A DNA stretch of 64,000 nucleotides from Ariolimax columbianus. Lineage: Eukaryota > Mollusca > Gastropoda > Stylommatophora > Arionidae. Below, piece after piece: positions 33,090 through 44,374 of this stretch. Each line of letters begins with the position of its first letter. Position 1 is the first letter of the stretch. The stretch spans positions 96,462,730 to 96,526,729 of the forward strand of contig JAVGWX010000005.1 of NCBI GenBank assembly GCA_036924085.1. Reading direction: 5' to 3'. Under the pieces are notes generated by a model. It made no database searches and had not been told where the DNA came from. It worked only from the letters and a program-made list of their open reading frames with translations. The position numbers and the translations under genes are program-made.

Positions 33090-34520
33090 GTAATGTAATT
33101 TACCTCTCCTGTTCTGTATGTAGAGACTATGTCTGACATTGATTGTCCCCTGAAGCTTCAATCCATGATCTAATTAATTTGCTGATTGACATAGAACTTT
33201 GACTGCTGGATTCTGCAACAACATTTCGCTATGACGTTCATTTGTGAATAATTGTCCACAAATTATTGTGGGAAAGAAATTATTCTACAATTATATTGAG
33301 GAATCATCAATCCACAAACTGCAACAGCTTTATACCCAAAAAAAGTCAACAAGAAAGAGGGATTGGTGGGGTGGGGGGGAGGGGGGGGTAAGAACTTATC
33401 ATAAGCAGGTGTAAGATAGATAGCAAGATAGATGGACCACGAGCAGTTATAAGTTTTACCATTTTCTCCAATAAGCTGATCATATGACATTGAGGTCTCG
33501 GACTTATAGGACATGGGTCGGGACTAGATCATATTGGGATTTACAGCAGTGAAAAAGCTGATATTAGACACATAAATCTTTAACCTTTAGAGGACATGGG
33601 ATGTGTCATGGTCATAATGGGGCTAGCAATAGTGGAGGCTTTAGACTTAAAAGGCTTATGTGAAACATTTTTTGCACTTTGTTGAATAACATTCGCCCAC
33701 ATGTCTTAAGAACCACTTCGTCCAACAACTAAATCACTTGTCTTATGAAGCATATTGCTAGTGACTAAAATCAGGTGAGTCGTGCATATCGCATAGATGG
33801 TGATCGTGCTTTATTTACCCAGGTGTCGATCTGTTGGTTTGATAAGCCGTGACCCTTCTACTTGTGTCCCTCAATTAAATCACAATATATCTGTAGTCAA
33901 CTGTAAGCTCTACATTCTTGATTTGTTCGATATACTCTCGCTATAAGTTATTCGATGTTTCGTCTAAGTTCTCTTCTAGACAACAGTTTTCTCCGATCTC
34001 GCTCTCGGACAGGTCTCTCATATATCTGTTATCGCACTATGTATCAATATCTGCTTCGATACGCCATGTACACACATTATTGATCTATCTCTGTCGCTCT
34101 GCTTTCTGACCTGCAAAACGTTCTCAGATCTCTGTTTTGACTGTCTTTCGATTATTATTTCTTTATTTATGATCTCATCGATTGATCTGTCTGTCTTTTT
34201 TCGTCCTTGTCTTGGTGTCTGTCCCTGCTCCCTTTCATGCATCTCGTTCTAAATCTGATACTCTTTTCTATGAAATTATGTGTCTCTGTCATTTTTTTCC
34301 TCTAATTTTTTTAACGTCTTCGGTTCTGTTTGTTTTGCCTGTCCCTCAGCACTGTAAGTCAAGTCTCTAATTTATTAAACTGACTCTCGAATCTCCTTAC
34401 TAGGTCACTTTTAAGTCTTCACCATCTGACTGACACTGTCTGCGTGGCCTGTGCCCATCTTGGAAAGCGGTGGTAGCTTCTTCGCTTAGGCAATTATACC
34501 TTTTTTCTCATCTCACGTCA
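33090..34520. other. Intergenic, no gene recognised
   Basis: Only a G-rich tract (33367-33388) and CT-rich low-complexity DNA (33900-34340) were noted. Confidence 0.5.
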
Positions 34521-34524
34521 ATAT

Positions 34525-34775
34525 GACTGTTTCTATGACTGTCCATATGACTGCTTCTCTAACTGTCCATATGACTGATTCTCTAACTGTCCATATGACT
34601 GCTTCTCTAACTGTCCATATGAGTGCTTCTCAGACTGTCTGAATGACTGTTTCTCTAACTGTCCATATGACTGTTTCTCTGACTGTTCACATGACTGCTT
34701 TTCTGACTGTCCCTATGACTGCTTGTCTGAGCATATGACTGTTTCTATGACTGTCCATATGCATGTTTCTCTGAC
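34525..34775. repeat. 24-bp minisatellite
   Basis: About ten copies of CTGTCCATATGACTGCTTCTCTAA-type units, some rearranged to shorter forms. Confidence 0.9.
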
Positions 34776-35110
34776 TGCCCAGTCATCCCTTACTTTACTT
34801 GGCTCCCTTTAGCTCTATCTAAACTCCCTTCCACTGTGCCTTCACGTTTTCATGGTGAGCGTGCCTACCTAACATTACCCTACTGGCGCTGTCACCTGTA
34901 GCTGGTCAAGCATAGAGTTTGCCTGTTCCGTAATGTATAACTGATGTCTAAAAGCATGCTCATTGAAGCGTCTACTTCCCGTCAGACTTTCTTTGAAGGC
35001 TACAACAGTTGGCGTCTCCTTGGCTACCGACTAATTCAAAATTCTAACACCTGGCTAATTACGCTCTACCCTAGCATGGGCATGTCTAAACGGTGGAAGT
35101 GAAATAAACA
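34776..35110. other. Intergenic, nothing recognised
   Basis: No repeat or coding match. Confidence 0.5.
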
Positions 35111-35124
35111 CAGAATCCATCCTG

Positions 35125-35405
35125 CCGTATCGAGATTTACCATCATCATTAATTGTCGTCTATGTATCGGAAGTTGGTGGTGATGGATCTCCAGCTGACT
35201 CTGTCCCCTGCCAGATTGTACATTATGTCAAACTGTGTCCCGACCACACCCTGGTATTGTCTTTCCATCTGTACCTCTGCCAACCATCTGGCTCTCGTGC
35301 TCGCCACTCTGTCACCCATTATATCTTTCAACAGACTATAATGTCTCTTGTCATGACTACAATATTTTGTTTTTCTGCATATCGAGTTGTTCCAGAACTT
35401 CACTA
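35125..35405 (-). mobile_element. LINE C-terminal fragment
   Basis: The minus-strand frame ends MYNLAGDRVSWRSITTNFRY then IDDN and stop, matching the LINE end pattern (LAxDRxxWRxxT). A tail TAATGATGATGG follows at 35140-35150. Upstream residues (RVASTRARWLAEVQ) fit less well. Severely truncated. Confidence 0.55.
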
Positions 35406-35409
35406 TTTG

Positions 35410-36235
35410 ATTTCCTATATTTCCAAGAAACTGGTTTAAGTCTTCTGAATACCCACATTACAAATGGGTCAATATTCTTTTCTAATTTTTTGCTCATGGT
35501 CCATACAATAAAACTGAATGCACAAACCTCCAGCTTATCAAACTGTGATGTGAGAGGGCCCCCTCATTGCCACGTAGGTCACATGACTATTAACACACCC
35601 ATTGACGGGTCGTAAGATGGGGATAAGGTGTACATATTTATATTGCCATTCTGCTGATACCATGAGTATTAAAGTATTTTCTATCTTTTTCTTGTGGCGC
35701 GTTACTTTCTATGTACAGATGGTGTTGGAAGCTATTCATACGGAGTTCATCCTTCGTGTTTCTTTGGTACCGTGTTACAGTGGCTTACAGTTTGATCACG
35801 GTCTTCTTGTCTGTAGTTCAATTCTAGGCTCCTCTGTCAGCTGACTACTATGCGGGCGACATTGTTATTCATGATACTGTAACAAAACCTATTTTAAAGC
35901 ACCTTAACGAGAACTTGAAGTGTCGATCAATGTGTTTCACCTTATCCTGATCATTTTTGCTTTCCTAGTCTGATAAGACGACGCGTATGATGAGTAGACA
36001 TGCTCAGGTCTCTACTACGACCGACAAGACTGGCAAAATAAAGCTATTGTCAGGACCTCGTTAAAACAAATGAAAAGGACGATTCATACGTTACTCTGTT
36101 ATGATAATTAGTTCTTACTGCCGTTAGACTTGTTACCCATTGCTAGGGCAGTCAGGGGTTTCTAAAGGCTGAAGACTACAGGCCGCTTCATCACTGCTGT
36201 CACCACGTCGTGTTCTGGCAATGTTTGTTTATTTC
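35410..36235. other. Intergenic, no gene recognised
   Basis: ORFs at 35602-35844 and overlapping positions match no family. Confidence 0.5.
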
Positions 36236-36248
36236 ATTCCTCACAGAA

Positions 36249-36478
36249 TTGGGGACGGCGTGAGCTAGTGGTTAAGTGACACGGCTCACCATTACAGCAC
36301 CAGCTGTTACTCCTGGGAATCAAACCATTAGTAAATACAGGAGGAAGCAGACCCTTACATACAAATGAATGCCGAAGTCGGATGCACTGGGCTGACAGGC
36401 GCAAAATAAAAACATAGCGCAACTTACACCGTCTTGGGGGATAAACAAATAATGCGAACGCACAAACAACAACACAAA
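36249..36478 (+). mobile_element. SINE family A copy with 13-bp target-site duplication
   Basis: Bounded by ATTCCTCACAGAA at 36236-36248 and 36479-36491, an exact 13-bp duplication. Head A-box GAGCTAGTGGTTAAGTGAC, decayed B-box GGGAATCAAACC region. Body matches 15968-16207 (GGAGGAAGCAGACCC, AAGTCGGATGCACTGGGC, GACAGGCGCAAAATAAAAAC). 3' tail is CAAACAACAACACAAA, i.e. (ACA)n-like rather than poly(A). Confidence 0.95.
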
Positions 36479-36491
36479 ATTCCTCACAGAA

Positions 36492-37480
36492 AAACAACAT
36501 ATACCTGACTGGGGATTCCATCCGCTGCCATCTTTGTCAGCAGGCAGGCATAAAAAACATACGGCCACGTGCTTCGCATTATAATTTGTATAGATGTATA
36601 GATTGAATCAAATACATCGCTTATATACAGTTCCAACTGTAACATAGTTACAAGAGTCCAAGGAGCCAACGCCAGGGAAGCCCTGAAAATATCGTTCGTG
36701 GTACCCACACGTAACTTGAGAACCCTACCCGTGTCATTGTTCTTAATTCTTAAACAAAACGATTAAAATTGTCCAGTCAAAATGGATACCTTCCTACAAT
36801 TTCCACTGTGAATTCCACAATCGTCTAGGTCACGTAGTAAGTTTTAAAAAAAACAAGCTATCTGACGATACGCCAGTTCAAGTAAAGTTGAGAAAATGAA
36901 CTCAAAACCAAACAGAAGTCATTGACCAAAGCGGGCAGCTTAGAATGTAATCTGGGGGTTGAGGGTTCCAGGGAACATCATAGGGTAGTGAAAAGAAGAC
37001 TACCGCGCAGTTAGTAGGTAGATTACAGACCAGAGAAGAAGCTAGGATAGACTATAGAACACAGCCAGTGAGTGACAAGAATAGAGAGATAAAATTAGAA
37101 ACCATCGAAGCAGACCAACAATGAAAGCACCGAGAGACCACACATGTGTAAGAATCTGTCTCTGTGTGGTATTCTGTTTGAGTCGTCGCTAACTCCTGTC
37201 ACACGTGACACCGACTTCCACGTCGCATTCTCGTCAGAAAGAGACGTGTTGTGCTTCAACACAAAGGTGAAAGTCATTATAGTTAGTTAGAGAAGTCTTA
37301 TAACAAAACGTTTAACGATTCTTATGCTTAGTATTATTATTATAATGTGTATAGTGCTCAACAAATAAATATTCATTGTTTTGCTGTTGTCAAAACAATT
37401 ATTAATGGTTTAAATGAGTATGTGTGAGTTAAGGCGTAATAGTGGTAAGGTAGAAAGTTATTAATAAGTGGTGATAGAAT
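36492..37480. other. Intergenic, no gene recognised
   Basis: No repeat or coding match beyond short chance ORFs. Confidence 0.5.
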
Positions 37481-37539
37481 AAGTGGGGGTTAAACCTGCC
37501 ACATATAAATACATGCGGGCATAACCTAAGATAGCTTTA

Positions 37540-37970
37540 ACGATAACCCTGCCATACAACTGAAGCGAAGAGTAACCAAGTGCAGGAGAAACATACTGAT
37601 CAAGGTAGGAGCGAAGAGTAACCAAGGGTAGGAGAAACATACTATTCAAGGTGTGAGCGAAAAGTAACCAAGGGCAGGTAAAACATACTGATCAAGGTGA
37701 GAGCGAAGAGTAACCAAGGGCAGGTAAAATATACTGATCAAGGTGAGAGCGAAGAGTAACCAAGGGTAGGTGAAACATACTGATCAAGGTGTGAGCGAAG
37801 AGTAACCAACGGCATGTGAAACATACTGATCAAGGTGTGAGCGAAGAGTAACAAAGGGTAGGTGAAACATACTGATCAAGGTGTGAGCGAAAAGTAACCA
37901 AGGGCATTTAAAACATACTGATCAAGGTGGGAGCGAAGAGTAACCAAGGGTAGGTGAAACATACTGATTT
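37540..37970. repeat. 46-bp minisatellite
   Basis: About nine copies with GAGCGAAGAGTAACCAAGGG and AAACATACTGATCAAGGTG landmarks; variation is mainly point substitution. Confidence 0.93.
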
Positions 37971-38009
37971 AGTCCCCAGCTCACGTCCTTTATCCGTGCT
38001 TCTGGAAAC

Positions 38010-38360
38010 AGACTGTGTCAGTCTAGTCTAGTCTAGTCTAGTCTAGTCTAATCTAGTCCATTCAAGTCCAGTCCAATACAGTCCAGTCCATTCCAGTCGG
38101 CCTGGCTAGTTTAGTTCAGTTTAGTAATTTGGTTTGGTTTAGTTTAGTTTAAGTTAGTCTAGTCTTGTCTAGCTTACTTCAGTTTATTCTAGTTTAATCT
38201 AATTTAGTCTAGTCTAATCTAGTCAAGTTCATTGGTGCAGTCAAATACAGCCCAGTCCAGTCGCCCAGTCTAGTTTAGTTTGGTGTAGTCTAGTTTCAGT
38301 TAGGTTAGTTATTTAGTCGGTTGGTTGGTCGGTCGGTCCGTCGGTAGGTTAGTTAATTTG
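38010..38360. repeat. (TAGTC)n-derived low-complexity array
   Basis: Pure TAGTC pentamers (38025-38047) decay outward into TAGTTTAGTC, CAGTCCAGTC and TTGGTCGGTCGG variants. Confidence 0.9.
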
Positions 38361-38394
38361 TTAGTTTGTTGATTTTGTTTCGCTTAGTTGTCTC

Positions 38395-38540
38395 AGTATA
38401 TGTATATGTGTCTGTACTGGTGTGTGTGCGTGCATGTGTTTATGCTTGCTTGCGTGCGCGTATGTGCGTGTGTGTCTGTGTGTATGTGTGTTTGTGTGCG
38501 CGTGAATGTGTGTGTGAGTGTTTGTGTGTGTGTGTAAAAT
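38395..38540. repeat. (GT)n-rich microsatellite
   Basis: Interrupted TGTGTG with TGCG/TATG interruptions. The minus-strand Thr/His ORFs here are repeat artefacts. Confidence 0.9.
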
Positions 38541-38844
38541 AAAATCGTGTTTTTTTTTAAGTTTAAAGATTGTTGTACATCCAACTCTGTAATTTTTAAA
38601 AGTAAAATATTTATTTGTTTTTTTGTTTTGCATTATTCAATTTTGTTTTGTTTTAGTTGCGTACACCAACATATGAATGTTCTGTCAGGTACAGCATAAT
38701 GCAAAATAGATCAGCCCATAGAAGGGTTAACCCCTAGACCAGCTTACCCCTTACACCATCCAGAACGTAATACACCCTGATGTTACCATCCGTTGTTAAA
38801 AAAAAATGCGTGTCCGGCCAAAATAAGTAACATATATTAATTAT

Positions 38845-39265
38845 TCAACAACCACAGCTTTTGAGATAGAAACCCCATGTATTATCCAGCAACCACAGCT
38901 TTTGAGATAGAAACTCCATGTATTATCCAACAACCATAACTATTGAGATGGAAACTCCATGTATTATCCAACAACCATAACTATTGAGATAGAAACTACA
39001 TGTATTATCCAACTACCACAACTATTGAGATAGAAACTACATGTATTATCCAACTACCACAGCTTTTGAGATAGAAACTCCATGTATTATCCAACAACCA
39101 TAACTATTGAGATAGAAACTCCATGTATTATCCAACAACCATAACTATTGAGATAGAAGCTCCATGTATTATCCAACAACCATAACTATTGAGATAGAAA
39201 CTACATGTATTATCCAACTACCACAGTTATTTAAGTAGAAGCTCCATGTATTATCAGTTACCACG
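38845..39265. repeat. 41-bp minisatellite
   Basis: About ten copies of a unit with TTGAGATAGAAACTCCATGT and ATTATCCAACAACCATAACT; two sub-types (CATAACTATT and CACAGCTTTT) are interspersed. Confidence 0.93.
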
Positions 39266-39889
39266 GACACTATTGTTGTGCGTTCTCTTTGTTGTATTTT
39301 GTACTTCATTCTAGGAAAAGAATATTCTTCCAGTTCAAATTGTTTTCTGTTCTTTTTCGTTGTTCCTTTTCAAAACAATGGCATCTACCCGGGTACGTTA
39401 GTAAATAGGTCACAAGCTGATACGCGATGGCTGATAAACAAAGGTGACATTGTCTAGCTGTCTCATTAGATGGGATAAACATTCAGCTTTGTGATTCCTG
39501 TAAGTAGCTGACGCTACGTGTCGCATGTAGGTGCAAAGTTCAAATAAAAATGGCGTCCGTGCTGATGAAAGCACAATGAAATAACAGCGTACTGTTGTGC
39601 GTTTGGGGAAGGGAAGTGGGGGAGGGAGGGGGAGGCCAAAGAACTTTCTGCACAGAATATTCATGCGTAAATACTTCTTGTTTATGGTGGGATGCATTTG
39701 ATACGTAAAAAGATACATAACTGAGTAGATACATTTTATCAATGTGCCCCAACATGTAGACATAAAAGCTGCAAGAAGAACTAAAGATCTCTACACCTCA
39801 TGTTAGATAAGGAGTGACTAAGTCAATAGTGAGAAATATGTGCAAGTCTATAAAATGAAACGCTTCTACTAAACAGTCTTCATCAAGTG

Positions 39890-39895
39890 TTTATT
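39890..39895 (-). terminator. Poly(A) signal AATAAA for the exon at 40114-40336
   Basis: TTTATT on the + strand gives AATAAA on the minus strand, about 220 nt after the stop codon of the minus-strand terminal exon. This is a normal 3' UTR length. Confidence 0.5.
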
Positions 39896-40113
39896 TTCAT
39901 AGTACAAAGCTATTTGATTATACATTTTCATAATAATTGATAGGTGTAAATGTTGCTTGTCTAGGAATACATAGCTGGATTGTTAATGAGCTACCTCGTC
40001 GTTTTTACAATCTTGGATAAGAGTCAGGTAGCGCTTGTTGGCTAGTGGCCAAAGATAATTTCTTGGTGCCTTGCAGATAAGGAACCTTGATTGTTGATTA
40101 ATTTTCTTGATGC

Positions 40114-40336
40114 CTATCGACCAAGGATTCCTGGGTTGACAATCGGTTGTTGGATGGGTATTCCGATTGCCTGGTTCTGCTGACCGAAGAGACCCCCACC
40201 GCCTCCAAGGAGGGACGAAAGCAGGAGAAGCTCTATCAGGGATGAGCCGTCAGAACCTCCGTGTCCATGTTTTTGATTATGGCTGCTAGACCCCGCGTCA
40301 AAGTGATGGACGTGAATTGTTTTGCTGGGAGGTCGC
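40114..40336 (-). CDS. Terminal exon of small Gly/Leu/Ser-rich protein gene
   Basis: On the minus strand a strong acceptor (TTTCTTGTTTTTCACACCTAG|G) opens a 73-residue frame: RPPSKTIHVHHFDAGSSSHN, a His/Gly stretch QKHGHGGSDG, then SSLIELLLLSSLLGGGGGLF, GQQNQAIGIPIQQPIVNPGI and LGR before TAG (40114-40116). The His-, Gly- and Gln-rich low complexity with a short Leu helix resembles small secreted or matrix proteins of invertebrates, but I recognise no specific family. Upstream exons, probably with a signal peptide, should lie at higher coordinates; the LINE at 41.2-44.3 kb and several repeats intervene and none was found. Splice site, aperiodic codon pattern and downstream AATAAA favour a genuine gene. 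Confidence 0.6.
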
Positions 40337-40367
40337 CTAGGTGTGAAAAACAAGAAAGAATTGAGAA

Positions 40368-40545
40368 CGGTTGTTTTTGGTACACATGTAGTTGGACACA
40401 TTTGTTTCAGAAGAAGAAAGGTTATTTGGGGTTTTTGGTACACATTTAAATGGACACATTTATTTCAGAAGAAGAACGGTTAGTTGGGGGTTTTGGTACA
40501 CATCTAGATGGACACATTTGTTTCAGAAGGAGAACGGTTATAGAG
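40368..40545. repeat. 59-bp tandem repeat, three copies
   Basis: Units share GGACACATTTGTTTCAGAAG and TTGGGGTTTTTGGTACACAT. Lies in the intron just upstream (minus strand) of the acceptor at 40337. Confidence 0.9.
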
Positions 40546-41195
40546 ACATATATGTGCATATAGCAAACATTACTTGAAATGTATGGGCTATGAATTGGTA
40601 GACGTGATTGGAGGAAATTATGTGGGTTTTTAGTAGAAAAATGAGCAGACTGGAAAATGAGTTTTGGCGTGATTAGGTGGGAAATAATAGGAGGACTAGG
40701 TTTTATTTAAAAAATAGTCGAGACAATTAAAATAATTGTGTGCGTGAATTGTTCAATAAACGGAAAATTTTAATAATTGTATGTGTGTTGTTGTAAGTAA
40801 TAGGTCATTTGCATGTGTATTTGTGTGTATGTATGTATGTGAGTATATGTGTGTATGTGTGTGTGTGTATGTGTGTGTGTGTGTGTGTTTGTGCATATGC
40901 GTGAGATGTGTAAACAGGATGTTGTTATTTTCAAAAGTTAGCATCATTTCTTGCTTGGCTCCGACAGGTGCATTGGAGTCTCCAAACTAACCCTGTGCCG
41001 AGTCATGTAATACCACTTGAGTTGTTTCTAAGGTGTTTTGTTTGTTTGTTGAAGCTGCCACTGCCAGCTCCAACCACAAACTTTCTAGAGCCAGCAGTGT
41101 GGATGGCAGGTGAACAGAACAGGTCCATTCTAATTTTCAAAGCGTGTTGTAAAATATGACTAAAGAAAATGATCCTTTCTGGCTAGCCACCGAAT
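40546..41195. other. No gene recognised; (GTAT)/(GT) microsatellite inside
   Basis: A microsatellite TGTGTGTATG is at 40810-40900. The segment 41030-41120 is GC-richer than its surroundings and could hold an exon on the minus strand, but no frame and splice-site pair was convincing. Confidence 0.45.
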
Positions 41196-41209
41196 TGTGC
41201 TAAACCATT

Positions 41210-44200
41210 GCCAAGATACTTCTTCTTCGTACGAAGTCAGACAGTAACCATTATTTTTTCGAAAAAAGCGGCGGTCATCCTGAGGCTGTCGACACTGCCA
41301 TAGAGCTTGTCTTGTGGTTCCACTGGTGATGACCACATCTGCTCTCTCTGATCCTCGTATGTCGGGCAGTTCTGCAGCAGATGTTCAGCGGTCATTTTAC
41401 CGGTACCACACGGGCATTCGTCGGTTCCACCTATCTTCAATTTGTTGAATAGGTGGTACCTCAGTCTATTGTGGCCAGTGCGAAGTCTGAAGACAACGAC
41501 CTGCTCTCTTCTGTTCAACTGGTAATATGCATCGTTTTTGGTGTAACCAGTATGTTCGGTTTCCCATTTGGTCATGTATCTGGCTTTGATAAGCCGTTTT
41601 GACTCTTCGTACGTCATACTAGTATCTGTTTGTGGTAGTCTTGCGCCTTCTTTTGCCACTCTGTCTGCCTCCTCGTTGCCTTGGATGTTGCAGTGTGATG
41701 GGACCCACTGTACCACTACCCTTTTTGGTGCAGACTGCTGGCATAGATGACAGAGTGCTGTTCTTAAGTCATTGAGCTGTGTTTTTCTGGCTTTTTAGCG
41801 CTGTGACTACGGCAAGAGCATCTGTAAGCAGGACTATATGGCTTTCATTTTCTTTATGTGTCACCATTTCTTCCACTGCCACCCTCAGTGCCTCTGCCTC
41901 CGCTCTGAACTTGCTTGTGTACTTACCAGTAGCGAATGACAGTGTTATTTTTCTGCCATTTGGTAGGTTCAGGAATGCTCCTGCCCCTCCGTTCTGTGTA
42001 GTGTTTGTTACAGAACCGTCGGTATATGCATGGGTCCAGTCCATGATTGGGTAGTTTTTCGATATAAAGCTTCGGGTAGTATCTCTCCTTTATTTTTCAG
42101 TCTGGCAGTTTTTGTTTCCAATACCTGGTATATTTTCTACCACCTCTGGAAATATATCCTGCCTCCAGGTAGGTTTTCGAACAGTAGTGATGGGCTTTGG
42201 TGTTGTTAATGCGTTTATGGGATCTTCGTGCATCTTTGCTTTGGCTATTTCTGCAAAGTTTCTCCGCTTCAGTTTCCCATTTCCCGCATTGTTTAGTCTC
42301 TGGTGCATTGGATGGTCAGTCAGTCTTCAGAGTTTCTCTGACTGCAGCTGGGCTCTGCAGTCTCTTCTATCGGTCATGGATTGCAGTTTTGTAATCTTTT
42401 CAAGTTCTACAATTGGCGTTGACTTCATGCCTCCTGTTATAACTCTCATGGCTTGGTATTGAAGTTTACTAACTTTATCGAAGTTCGCCTTTGCTGCTGT
42501 TGTCCATGCCGCAATGCCATACTCGAGAACTGGTCTCACTCTTCCAGTGTACAGTTTCTTTAGTATGCTTTCGTCTGCTCCCCAGCTTGTGCCAGCAAGT
42601 TTCCTCATGATTGCCATTCTTTCTCTGGCTCTCATTCGGTTTCTCTCGATCTGACTTTTCCATGTCATGCGCCGATCAAATGTGACTCCCAGATAGTTTG
42701 GGTTGTCGTTTGGCTGCAGGAATTTGCCATTTAGGCTTAATTTGGTGATTTGTGGTTTGATTGAAAGCGAGAATATTGTGCATGTGGTTTTCTCCTCGTT
42801 TATTTTAACCAGCCATGAGTTCGCCCACTCTTCCAGCGATGTTAGGGCCTGCTGCATCCGATTTCTTGCTATGGTGAGATTCGTTTCAGAGGTCCACATA
42901 GCCAGAACGTCTGCAAACATTGAGCTATGGACTCTTCTTGGTATATTCTCTGTAATGTTTTTTATATACAACAGGAAGAGTGTGGTTGACAGTACTCCCT
43001 CTTGGGGTACTCCCTGCTCGATTGTCACCTTTTTGCTCATCGGCTCTTTTACTTGGACTCTGGCTGTTCTTTGTTTGAGGTAGTGGTTGATCCACTTGTA
43101 CATTCTCTCACAAACTTCACTTCTCCTTAGCTTGACTCTAAGTCCGTCTTTCCAGACTTTGTCAAATGCCATCTCCAGGTCCACCCAAACCGCTACTGTG
43201 TGTTTCTGTGCGTGGTAGGCACTTCTATTTCCTGGGCTATGAGGATGACCTGGTCCTCAGTGGATCTGTGCTGTCTAAAGCCGGCTTGCTGTGTAATTAG
43301 TATTCGTTTTTCTTCCAGATGCCATATCAGTCTGGTGTTTATCATACGTTCCATCAGTTTGCCAACACAGCTCAGTAGGCTGATATGCCTGTATCCATTC
43401 GGATCTGTTTTGTCCTTTCCATTCTTTGGTACTGGTACAAGTACTTAGTCTTTCCATGCCTGGGGTACAATTCCCCTTTTCCAGCTTTGGTTGAGGACCG
43501 ATAGCAGTTTCCTCTTCGATGTTTGGCCCAGCCCCATCAGCATTTCGTTTGTTATCCCGTCTTTTCCGGGAGATTTCCTTTTCTTTAATGTTCTCATGGC
43601 CTCTTCCATTTCACTCATTGTTAATTTGGCCATCATATGCTCTTCTGGTGCCGTATTGATGTTGTCGTGCCCCTTTTGCTCTTCACTAATGTCCTGTATG
43701 CCTATCTGCAGGGACCTCGATGTGGTTTGCTTTGGCATAGTGTTCTGCAAAAGCGTTTGCAGCTTTTTTCCCCTGTGAGCAGGTTTTCACCCTGCTTGAT
43801 AGTAATTTGTTTGTTTGAAGGGGTTTCGTCGTTCATGGCTCTGTCTAGCTTCCATAGCTTGTTCCCTTCTTTGTATAGATTGAGACTTTCAGTTTTGTTT
43901 TTCCAGCTCTCTCTTGCTGTTTGGTTGAGAGTGTATTTGTATTTTGCCGTGGCGGCTTTGAGGGCTTGCATTATTGCCTTGCTTAGGCTTTCCACCATGG
44001 GCTTCATTTTGTTGTTTCGTGTGTTGATGGTTTCACACAGCCCGTCTGTCAGGATTGCAAATCTGTCCCAGTCGGCTCTTTTGAAATTCCAACGTGGGAG
44101 CGGTTTTGTTTCCTGTGGGCCTACTTCCATATCAATGTCTAGCCTGATCGGCCTGTGGTCGCTTCCTGGCCAAGATACAACTACAGTGTTCTGGTACAGG

Positions 44201-44335
44201 CCTCCTGCAAGCGGTAAAGCTGTAGTGGTAGCCCTATGTTTCTCAGAGAGAGAGACAAATATTTTGAGTGCAGCAGAGAGCTTCTTTTTTGTTTTTAGTG
44301 GTAGGGGGTCTGGTGTCCACAACATAAGTAAGTAA
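41210..44335 (-). mobile_element. I/jockey-like LINE, endonuclease end to RNase H, dead
   Basis: Minus-strand order: endonuclease end with SWPGSDHRPIRLDID (near 44165-44120); RT start TLKKRKSPGKDGITNEMLMG (near 43600); VPKNGKDKTD..GYRHISLLSCVGKLMERMI (43440-43340, frameshifted); FDKVWKDGLRVKLRR (near 43165); EQGVPQEGVLSTTLFLLYIK (near 43020-42965); palm motif SMFADVLAMWTSET (42930-42890) where the second catalytic Asp of FADD is Val; YLGVTFDRRMTW (near 42690); RPVLEYGIAAWTTAAK (near 42520). RNase H: THAYTDGSV (near 42035), AEAEALRVAVEEM (near 41900), LLTDALAVVTAL (near 41820), WVPSHCNIQGNEEADRVAKE (41707-41648). C-terminal CPCGTGKMTAEHLLQNCP (near 41415-41365), stop at 41237. Several frameshifts, 5' truncated at about 44335. 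Tail CGAAGAAGAAG (41220-41230). Confidence 0.96.
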
Positions 44336-44374
44336 ACCACATGACTTTCCACTTTACCTCTGCCCCACGTCAAT

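Noticed and set aside
41568..44335. Plus-strand ORFs of up to 232 codons
   Set aside because: Antisense shadows of the minus-strand LINE coding sequence.
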